Shown: positions 7,610 to 14,321 of the stretch, one piece after another
Numbering within the stretch: position 1 is the first letter of the stretch
Layout of the letters: each line of letters begins with the position of its first letter
NCBI GenBank assembly: GCA_045617505.1
Contig: JAZLIS010000107.1
Span: 1-64,000 of the forward strand
From: Cacconaster sp045617505
GTDB taxonomy: Bacteria; Bacteroidota; Bacteroidia; Bacteroidales; UBA932
DNA: 64,000 nt
Reading direction: 5' to 3'
Program-made: the position numbers and the translations under genes
The notes under the pieces: generated by a model
The model's database searches: none
What the model was told of the DNA's origin: nothing
The model's input: the letters and a program-made list of their open reading frames with translations, nothing else

Positions 7610-9154
7610 ATGAGCAGGCGCCCCCTTCTTTTACTTACAGCTACTTTTTTCCTCTTGGGAACTGTCATCTCTTGTCAGAAAGACCCGGTACCTCCGCCAC
7701 ATCAAGAACCGGATTATGACCAGTTGACGGAGAATTCGGTCAAAGAGTTTCTGGAATTTGCGAAGATTCCCCGGCCAGGTTTCCATCTGGACAATGCTCG
7801 CGCTTATCTTAAGGACTTTGCAGAGAAGAACGGCTGGCAATGGAACAGGGATACTTATGGAAGCTGCTGGTTCGACGTACCGGCCTCAAAGGGTTATGAG
7901 AATTACCCTATCTTCATCCTCCAGGGCCATATGGATATGGTATGCGATGCCGCTCCAGGTGAGAAACTTGATTTTCTGAAAGATGTCGGGACCCCTCACC
8001 GTGAAGGAAATCTCATTTGGGGAGAACATATGAATCTGGGCGCCGACAATGGTATCGGCATAGGAATGATACTCGCCATTGTCACTTCCGACATAGGGCA
8101 CGGACCTCTTCGATGCCTCTTCACGGCAGACGAAGAAGTGGGTATGTACGGAGCTGCAAGTCTGGAAGAGGGCACGCTCAATTCCAAATATTTAATAAGC
8201 CTTGACGGAGAGCAGAAGGGGCAACTTTACAGAGGATGTGCGGGAGCCAGTACAGTGATGTTCTCCAATAAATTCGAAAGTGTGGACGCAAAGGATGGAT
8301 TCAGCAAGGTAAACGTAAAGATTTCCGGGCTGAAAGGTGGACACAGCGGTCGCGAGATTCAAAATCATCGCTTGAGCGCAAGCACGGTGACAATAAAAAT
8401 ACTTGACCGTCTCTCTGAACTATTCGGGGCCCTTGCAATGGATATAAACTGCGGTTCTGTCTTCAATGGCATAGCGAACACTACTGAACTGTCCGTTGCC
8501 GTGAAATCCACCGACTCTCAGGGCGCACTTTCTCAGATACAGGAGATAATCGATGCTTTCGCCAAAGATTATCCGGAAGAAAAGATTGAGAGGACTGTGG
8601 ACGTAAGCGACATCGGAGCCGTGGATTATATTTGCTCACCGTCGGATATGGAAACGATTCTTCATATTCTCAAGGAACTGAAATACGGTGTTATCGAAAC
8701 AGATGGCAATCACGTAACCAAATCCAGCAATATAGCCCCTGTCTCTCTGAAAGGCGGTGAGTTTTCCGTCAGCAGTATGATGCGCTCCGACTACAACGAG
8801 TGGATGTTGCAGCAGACGGATTATTACCTCACTCTCGGGGAATCCCTGAAAGTGAATGCAGATGTGACAACGAGCATTCCTGCCTGGTATTGTCCTGCCA
8901 TATACCCTATGGTTGCAATGCTCAAGGAATTCTACGCTCAGGCCTTGGGACGGGACATTGAGGATTACAGGTCACCGGGAGGCGTAGAACCCGCATATTT
9001 CTGCGTGTTAAGACCGGACCTGCAAGTCACTTGCTTCGGACCGGAGATAAACAATGCGCATACATCAAAGGAAACATTGCACGTAGAAGACGTGCCGGCT
9101 GTGCTCAAAGCCACGGTTCAGACATTGTGGCATATAAATGAACTCGGAGAGTGA
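7610..9154 (+). CDS. Exported PepD-like M20C dipeptidase, lipoprotein
   Basis: 514 residues. The N-terminus is a lipoprotein signal with Cys22 (VISC), followed by a Pro-rich linker. The rest aligns with aminoacyl-histidine dipeptidases (M20C) and with the cytoplasmic-type copy at 27338: metal-site motifs LQGHMDMV (His107, Asp109), GADNGIG (Asp146), DEEVGMYG (Glu175-Glu176), LDGE (Asp199) and GGHSG are all present, so it should be an active di-zinc peptidase. Such enzymes cleave Xaa-His and other dipeptides. The lipid anchor implies action in the periplasm or at the surface, an uncommon location for this family. Single gene with its own promoter. Convergent with the second fimbrillin-like gene. 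Confidence 0.85.
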   Translation: MSRRPLLLLTATFFLLGTVISCQKDPVPPPHQEPDYDQLTENSVKEFLEFAKIPRPGFHLDNARAYLKDFAEKNGWQWNRDTYGSCWFDVPASKGYENYPIFILQGHMDMVCDAAPGEKLDFLKDVGTPHREGNLIWGEHMNLGADNGIGIGMILAIVTSDIGHGPLRCLFTADEEVGMYGAASLEEGTLNSKYLISLDGEQKGQLYRGCAGASTVMFSNKFESVDAKDGFSKVNVKISGLKGGHSGREIQNHRLSASTVTIKILDRLSELFGALAMDINCGSVFNGIANTTELSVAVKSTDSQGALSQIQEIIDAFAKDYPEEKIERTVDVSDIGAVDYICSPSDMETILHILKELKYGVIETDGNHVTKSSNIAPVSLKGGEFSVSSMMRSDYNEWMLQQTDYYLTLGESLKVNADVTTSIPAWYCPAIYPMVAMLKEFYAQALGRDIEDYRSPGGVEPAYFCVLRPDLQVTCFGPEINNAHTSKETLHVEDVPAVLKATVQTLWHINELGE

Positions 9155-9265
9155 CTGGTGCACTTTCAGCCGCAATAATCAGCAGGCATCGTTTTCCTTC
9201 CCGCTGCATCGGCACAAGTGTCCGCCTCGGCATAGATCAAGCAAGCTTGGCTCTGCCCTCAGCTC

Positions 9266-12226
9266 TCACTGACATTCTGTGACGAAGCGGACAGAAAAGG
9301 CCCTATACCGTGCGTCGTGGCTGCTCGCTCCGACAGAGCCGCTGTTGAAGAGCAAGTCATAAGCATTGTTACTGCCACTCGGAGACGCGGACCAGTAGCA
9401 GCCGTAGAGGCCCACACTATTCACGTACGCCGGAGTCGGGCTGGCCGGAGCGCCAGTGCGATAGCCGGCAGCAGGGAGACACACAGCACCGGCTGCTTCC
9501 ATTGTCTGCCATGTCACTTTGTCGGTTGATGTTATGGGATAGCCTCCGTCCTGCCAACCTGTTCCAACCGTATTTTCATCCCACTTCCAATCGTCAGGAA
9601 GCAATATGAGACAATTGTTTTGCCCGCAAACGGTAACACCATATTTGTATTTGCCGGAACGAACGGTTGTTCCACATTCATCGTTGTAGTTAATCAAATA
9701 CTTCCACTCTCCGTCGGCTCCTCCTGAAAGAACCCTCCATAATCCCGTTTGTCCGTTTACAGTAAACTCAAGGTTCGGTTTTGTCTGATCATTACTGTCG
9801 TTGGTGAAGAACACGTTATCAGATAATGGAGAGTCAGAGTAGTTTGACAAGGATATGGCTACTGTTGCGGACTTGCTCCAATAAAAATGTCCGACATGGT
9901 CTTTTGTATCATTATTGAGAGAGAGAGGGGGAACATCATACTGTTTGGACTCGAAATAGAATACTGGATTATTGGAATCTGTCGCATTTGTCCAAAGGTT
10001 ACCCTTGGAGAAACGGACCTTCTTATTCCCGCTTACGCTGAATACGCCACTGAGCGCACCTTGTGGTACGAAAACGGCCGTTATGGTAAGGCTGGAGGAC
10101 AATGTGAAAGAATAAGAATTCTCAGTGCTGAGAGTCTTTCCGTCAGCATCGCGCCACTTGACAAAATCACATCCGGCGGCAGGACTGGCGGTGAGTGTTA
10201 TTTCGCTGTTCGGGTCAGAGTAATATGCACGGCCTGATTCAATGGTGATTCCATTAGCTGCTATTGTACTTGTTCCTGCAGAAATTGTGTTGACCGTCAA
10301 CTTGCATCCCGCCTTGACTTCAGCATAGTAAGCGACATCGGAGTTGATATTGCTAACGGTGAAAGATTCGGCATCGCTGAATTTGTCTCCGTCATTATCG
10401 TACCATCCATTGACATAGTAACCTCCATCAGCCACCGCAGAATACTCAACATCCGTTCCCTCGAAAAGAGAAATCGACTCTCCGGCTTCAACTTCTTCAC
10501 CGTTAATCTTCAACGTTGCCTTGTCAGTGACGGAACCTTCGGTGAAGCCGATTGCTGCGATGTATTTCGAATATCCTATAGTTACAGTCGCATCGTCTGT
10601 TATATCGGAGATAGCGAATTTATATAGAGTCTCGGTTTTTGAACCTGCAATCCTCTCGTTATCCTTAATACATTTGACCGGCTTGCCGGATGAACTCTCG
10701 GCCGCAATGACCAGTTTGCCGTCATTTATGCTTAATCCCTTCAGGATATCAGCATCTTCATCAAGTGCCACGTTGACCTTGTGGTCGTCGATGGTTGCGA
10801 ATTCGGGATTACTGTTCAAGAAATAATCAATGGTAACTGTGATGTCCTGTTTCACTTCTGAAAGAACAATGTCGTATATGTTGTCTTGCGGGGCAATCCC
10901 GAGAATAGTTCCTGTATCATCCCTTCTGAATGAAAGTTTTTTATTTGATTGGGCAGAAACTGCGCCTTTGCCGTCAGAGTTCACGTATGCGTTGAACCAT
11001 ACGTCGGATTCAGTAACGCCTTCCGCCAATTCAACGATAACCTTATAATCTCCGACTGTTATCTGATTCCTGCCGCCTTCTCCCCAGACACCAATGATGG
11101 CTATGATATCCTTTGAAGTGACAGGGATGACAAATTTGCTGATATTGTCGGTAATCTCCGGGCTCACCATCGAATCATCATCAAGCTGACAGGTAATCTG
11201 CTTGCCAGACTTTGATAAGGCCTCAATTACAGCATCGCTATTTTTTTCATAAGCCGTTACCAAGACATCTTCCTCTATTCCGGAAACTCCTTCGTCAAAT
11301 CTAATTTTTACTTTATGTCCTCCGACTTCAACTTCTTTCCAGTCCTCAATGGAAACCGATGATACGGAGATACCGCTGTTGCTGAGGGTGATGGTGATGT
11401 TGGACTTGGTGCCTTGGGCAATTATCACACCGTTGTCGTTACCGGAAAGAGTTGCGGTCTTGGCCACGCCGTCTATTGTGAGGGTGAGGGTTACCGACTG
11501 CTTACTTTCATCTTCTCCTGATGGAACCAGGAGGCATTTGTAAACCGTTCCCTCTTTTGTAATTGTCTGCGCTGCCTCAGGTATGGAGAGTGTCACATCG
11601 TCTGCTTTCGTTGCCGTAATGCTTCCGCCGGTGGCATCGAGTGTGCCGGTTCCGGCAATCTTTGCTCCTTCGAACTTAATCTGTGAGAGTTTGGCGCCGC
11701 CTGTATAGCCTTTGTTGATGACGGTTATTGCCACTCTTGCAAGAGCGTGGTTCATCGTGATGGCGGTGTTGGCTGCCGTCTTATCGGTGATGGCTTCAGC
11801 CTGTGGAGAGGCATACATCACGTCGTCACCGTTGAGAGAGGATGAAACTGGGATTGCCTTGACATTGGTGGCTGTTCCGCTGTATGGATAATAGCCGTAA
11901 AGATACCCCGGAGTGCTACCGACCTTGATTGACGGGCTGGCAGTCCATTTCTTCTTGTCGGAATTGTATGCGTATCTGACATTCTCGTAGCCGGTTCCGT
12001 AGGCTTTTGTGGCCGTTTCGTCCTTGAAGAGGAACAAGCCGATTTCTCCCGTCTGAGGGAAGTCAGTGCCGTCGATGGCGGCCTTGGTTTCGTTTGAACT
12101 TACAGAGGCGAGTTCGAGGTCAACCAGCTGCTCAGAAGGTTTTACTTCCTCGATGGGACTCTTTGCGCAACCTGCCATCAGCGTGGCAGCTGCCGCGAAT
12201 GCGAGTGATATATGTTTTGCGTTCAT
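9266..12226 (-). CDS. Large fimbrillin-like lipoprotein with repeats, InlB-B-like and C-type-lectin-like domains
   Basis: 986 residues, lipobox LMAGC (Cys20). Residues about 30-300 are a typical fimbrillin family domain (GEIGLFLFKDE, YGYYPYSG, MNHALARVAI). About 301-556 hold three degenerate repeats of 80-95 residues, beginning VGGHKVKIRF (301), VGDYKVIVEL (391) and IDDHKVNVAL (479). About 560-722 are InlB B-repeat-like (GGYYVNGWYDNDGD; CDFVKWRDADGK). About 725-986 are a FISUMP-type tail starting GVFSVSGNKKVRFSKGNL with LPAAG, CYWSASPSGSNNAY, LFNSG and FSVRFV. This suggests a long surface stalk presenting a variable binding head. The gene starts 20 bp after an intact small ORF. Related in architecture to the lipoprotein at 5684. 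Confidence 0.78.
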   Translation of the reverse strand: MNAKHISLAFAAAATLMAGCAKSPIEEVKPSEQLVDLELASVSSNETKAAIDGTDFPQTGEIGLFLFKDETATKAYGTGYENVRYAYNSDKKKWTASPSIKVGSTPGYLYGYYPYSGTATNVKAIPVSSSLNGDDVMYASPQAEAITDKTAANTAITMNHALARVAITVINKGYTGGAKLSQIKFEGAKIAGTGTLDATGGSITATKADDVTLSIPEAAQTITKEGTVYKCLLVPSGEDESKQSVTLTLTIDGVAKTATLSGNDNGVIIAQGTKSNITITLSNSGISVSSVSIEDWKEVEVGGHKVKIRFDEGVSGIEEDVLVTAYEKNSDAVIEALSKSGKQITCQLDDDSMVSPEITDNISKFVIPVTSKDIIAIIGVWGEGGRNQITVGDYKVIVELAEGVTESDVWFNAYVNSDGKGAVSAQSNKKLSFRRDDTGTILGIAPQDNIYDIVLSEVKQDITVTIDYFLNSNPEFATIDDHKVNVALDEDADILKGLSINDGKLVIAAESSSGKPVKCIKDNERIAGSKTETLYKFAISDITDDATVTIGYSKYIAAIGFTEGSVTDKATLKINGEEVEAGESISLFEGTDVEYSAVADGGYYVNGWYDNDGDKFSDAESFTVSNINSDVAYYAEVKAGCKLTVNTISAGTSTIAANGITIESGRAYYSDPNSEITLTASPAAGCDFVKWRDADGKTLSTENSYSFTLSSSLTITAVFVPQGALSGVFSVSGNKKVRFSKGNLWTNATDSNNPVFYFESKQYDVPPLSLNNDTKDHVGHFYWSKSATVAISLSNYSDSPLSDNVFFTNDSNDQTKPNLEFTVNGQTGLWRVLSGGADGEWKYLINYNDECGTTVRSGKYKYGVTVCGQNNCLILLPDDWKWDENTVGTGWQDGGYPITSTDKVTWQTMEAAGAVCLPAAGYRTGAPASPTPAYVNSVGLYGCYWSASPSGSNNAYDLLFNSGSVGASSHDARYRAFSVRFVTECQ

Positions 12227-12246
12227 AGGATGTTTCTGTCAGTAAA

Positions 12247-12393
12247 TTAATCATCGTTCCCAAAACCGTAAGCTGAATCGAACCCCGGAGTCCAGAGAGT
12301 ATTGGACGGCGTTCCGCCAAGGCGCGATTGCAAGACGCTTCTACTGGAAACAATCTCTATCACCTTGACCTGCGGAGTTGTATATTGCGTCAT
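12247..12393 (-). CDS. Small peptide (48 aa) encoded upstream of the large fimbrillin-like gene
   Basis: Intact ORF from ATG at 12393 to TAA at 12247. The peptide begins MTQYTTPQVKVIEIV and ends in an acidic, Gly/aromatic tail (YGFGNDD). The Tyr-x2-Pro-x-x-Lys-Val-Ile-Glu start is characteristic of tiny Bacteroidales ORFs found ahead of surface lipoprotein genes, and matches the broken copy at 7166. No signal peptide or membrane segment. It stops 20 bp before the lipoprotein ATG and starts 25 nt after a perfect -7 element, so it is probably the first cistron of that operon. A role as leader peptide, regulator or secreted peptide cannot be decided. Confidence 0.65.
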   Translation of the reverse strand: MTQYTTPQVKVIEIVSSRSVLQSRLGGTPSNTLWTPGFDSAYGFGNDD

Positions 12394-12417
12394 AATGGGA
12401 ATATTCAGACTACTCCA

Positions 12418-12425
12418 CAAAAATA
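12418..12425 (-). promoter_or_regulatory. Promoter -7 element of small ORF / fimbrillin operon 2
   Basis: Minus-strand TATTTTTG, perfect TAnnTTTG, 25 nt upstream of the small ORF. No good -33 element at the right distance, as in operon 1. Confidence 0.5.
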
Positions 12426-12472
12426 CGGCATTTTCGCAACATCACGAACATATTACGGAAAAATCTGGCGGA

Positions 12473-12496
12473 CAAAACGTAATCAGGTATACGAAT
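12473..12496 (-). promoter_or_regulatory. 24-bp motif shared by both fimbrillin-like loci (copy 2)
   Basis: CAAAACGTAATC followed by a GTATACGAAT half, 21/24 identical to 7415-7438, 47 bp upstream of the operon 2 -7 element. This copy contains an internal CGTA...TACG inverted repeat, suggesting a dimeric DNA-binding protein. Confidence 0.5.
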
Positions 12497-12514
12497 TAAA
12501 AGCTTACGTTCCTG

Positions 12515-12538
12515 ATTCATCCGTCTGCACGGATGAGT
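12515..12538. repeat. Palindromic hairpin related to the one at 5541
   Basis: CATCCGTCTGCACGGATG (12518-12535), extended to a 10-bp stem with a CTGC loop. It matches 15 of 18 bases of the palindrome after the symporter at 5541-5558. No T-run; function unclear. Confidence 0.4.
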
Positions 12539-12553
12539 ACATTTGGATAATAA

Positions 12554-12715
12554 GAAGCTGTTTAAATTTAATTACTCTCATTTCTTATGCATCTTTTTCG
12601 CGTCTTTGCACTTTCAATTCGGTCACATACCATCCGGTATGCTCCCTCATTTCAAGCACAAATCCATCAAAAAATCTGCTATAATAAATTTCGGCAATCA
12701 AATTTAAACAGTTTC
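12554..12715. mobile_element. MITE-like foldback element, 162 bp
   Basis: Terminal inverted repeats of 20 bp match at 18 positions (core CTGTTTAAATTT; left 12554-12573, right 12696-12715). Flanking TAA on both sides (12551-12553 and 12716-12718) is a possible 3-bp target duplication of the TNA type used by some IS5-family elements. A perfect hairpin (CATACC ATCC GGTATG, 12626-12641) sits at the centre and the halves fold back imperfectly on each other. No ORF inside. Parent transposase not identified in the window. Confidence 0.55.
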
Positions 12716-12725
12716 TAAAATTTGC

Positions 12726-12733
12726 TAATTTTG
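12726..12733 (+). promoter_or_regulatory. Promoter -7 element of the glycan cassette
   Basis: TAATTTTG, a perfect -7 match, 25 nt upstream of the ATG at 12759 and 10 bp outside the right end of the MITE-like element. The -33 position falls inside the element's terminal repeat, so the insertion may have altered expression of the cassette. Confidence 0.5.
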
Positions 12734-12758
12734 TAATAAATTGTTCAGCAATCCATCC

Positions 12759-14306
12759 ATGAACTTACTTGCTATTCTTACTGTTTATCTTTTCTCCTAT
12801 TTCATCGGGGAGAAAGACGGTCTGCACCTGGCCTGGAGCAATGACGGATACCATTGGACTCCACTTGCAGGAGATGTTTCACTTCTTGTTCCTCAGATAG
12901 GGGAAGACAAACTGATGAGGGACCCTTCGATATGTCAGGGCCCGGACGGAACCTTCCACATGGTCTGGACTTCCAGCTGGCACGACAGGATTATCGGCTA
13001 TGCATCTTCGAAGGATCTTGTCCATTGGAGCAAGCAGAAAGCCATCCCCGTGATGATGCACGAACCGGATGCCCATAACTGCTGGGCCCCGGAGCTGTTT
13101 TTCGATGCTCCAACAGAGACTTATTACATCTATTGGTCCACCACAATCCCGGGAAGACATTCTTATGTCCCTACAACTGAGAATGAGAAGGGCCTGAACC
13201 ACAGAATATACTGCACGACGACGAAGGATTTCGAAACTTTCACCCCCACGGAGATATTTTTCAATCCCGATTTCAGTGTCATAGATGCTGCCATCGTAAG
13301 GGATGACGTTCAGAATGACCTGATAATGTTCGTCAAGAACGAGAACTCTGCTCCCGCCGAGAAGAATATCCGTATCACAAGGTCAAAGGACATCAGGAAC
13401 GGCTTCCCGACGAACGTGAGCGAACCGGTACACGGAAAATACTGGGCGGAGGGTCCGGCGCCTCTTTTCCTTGAGGACGGCACATTGATAGTCTATTTTG
13501 ACAGATATATGGACGGAAAGTTTGGAGCGGCTGTCAGCCGTGACAACGGGAAGATCTGGTCCGACGTTCCTGACGAATCCCTGTCCTTTCCGGAGGGAAT
13601 GCGGCACGGTACGGCTTTCAAGATTACAGATGAACAATTCAATACGCTACAGATGAATATTGCAGTACAACAAAGGCACTCCGTGCGTCATTACAAGGAT
13701 GTTCCTTTGAGCCGGGAGCATATCGACTTTCTCCATGAGGAGATAAAGAAATGCAATTCAGATAATAACCTCGCCTTCAGGCTTGTGACAGATGAACCGG
13801 AGGCGTTCGGTTCCGGAAACGGAATAACGGGACGCTTCTCGAATGCAAACAATTACATAGTGCTGATTGCCAAGGACGCTCCCGATGCTGCGGAGAGGAC
13901 CGGGTATTTCGGTGAAAGGATTGTCCTTGCCGCGCAGGCCGCCGGATTGAACACCTGCTGGGTGGCGGGTTCATACAACAAGGTGGAAAAGACGATGTCC
14001 GTACCCGACGGGTACAGATTGTTCGGGGTCATTTCCATAGGGTATGGGGCTGAAACCGGCAAAGCCCACACGAGCAAGTCTTTCAGCGAGGTGACGGAAG
14101 GGGAGGACTTCCCGGAATGGTTCATATCCGGAGTCGAATCCGCACTTCTCGCCCCTACTGCAATGAACAGACAGACCTTCACCTTCAGCTGGGACGGTAA
14201 GAATGTCGTGGCATCAGCTCCAAAGGAGGATTATGAACAGATGAGTCTGGGCATAGCAGAATATCATTTCGAATTGGCATCCGGACATAGATGCACTGAA
14301 TTTTAG
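12759..14306 (+). CDS. GH43-like glycosidase fused to a nitroreductase-like domain
   Basis: 515 residues in one uninterrupted frame. Residues 1-298 form a five-bladed-propeller GH43-type glycosidase: the catalytic triad is visible as Asp55 (MRDPSI), Asp176 (VIDAAI) and Glu231 (WAEGPAP), and the unit ends at GMRHGTAFKITDEQ, where stand-alone homologues stop. Residues 299-515 begin with a Met and read as a complete FMN-type nitroreductase (QQRHSVRHYKDVPLSREH; AAQAAGLNTCWVAGSYN; APTAMNRQTF). The codon just before that Met is CAG, one transition from TAG. ATG at 12759 is preferred to the upstream TTG (12741). The first residues run directly into propeller strand 1, so no convincing signal peptide remains. 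First gene of a three-gene cassette. Domain calls are good; whether the fusion is functional is open. Confidence 0.75.
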   Translation: MNLLAILTVYLFSYFIGEKDGLHLAWSNDGYHWTPLAGDVSLLVPQIGEDKLMRDPSICQGPDGTFHMVWTSSWHDRIIGYASSKDLVHWSKQKAIPVMMHEPDAHNCWAPELFFDAPTETYYIYWSTTIPGRHSYVPTTENEKGLNHRIYCTTTKDFETFTPTEIFFNPDFSVIDAAIVRDDVQNDLIMFVKNENSAPAEKNIRITRSKDIRNGFPTNVSEPVHGKYWAEGPAPLFLEDGTLIVYFDRYMDGKFGAAVSRDNGKIWSDVPDESLSFPEGMRHGTAFKITDEQFNTLQMNIAVQQRHSVRHYKDVPLSREHIDFLHEEIKKCNSDNNLAFRLVTDEPEAFGSGNGITGRFSNANNYIVLIAKDAPDAAERTGYFGERIVLAAQAAGLNTCWVAGSYNKVEKTMSVPDGYRLFGVISIGYGAETGKAHTSKSFSEVTEGEDFPEWFISGVESALLAPTAMNRQTFTFSWDGKNVVASAPKEDYEQMSLGIAEYHFELASGHRCTEF

Positions 14307-14321
14307 TCATTATTAAAGAAG

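Noticed and set aside
9155..9265. Terminator between the convergent peptidase and large fimbrillin genes
   Set aside because: No stable stem followed by a T-run could be drawn on either strand.
5684..12226. Complete diversity-generating retroelement
   Set aside because: No reverse transcriptase or template repeat is present; only the possible target type was seen.
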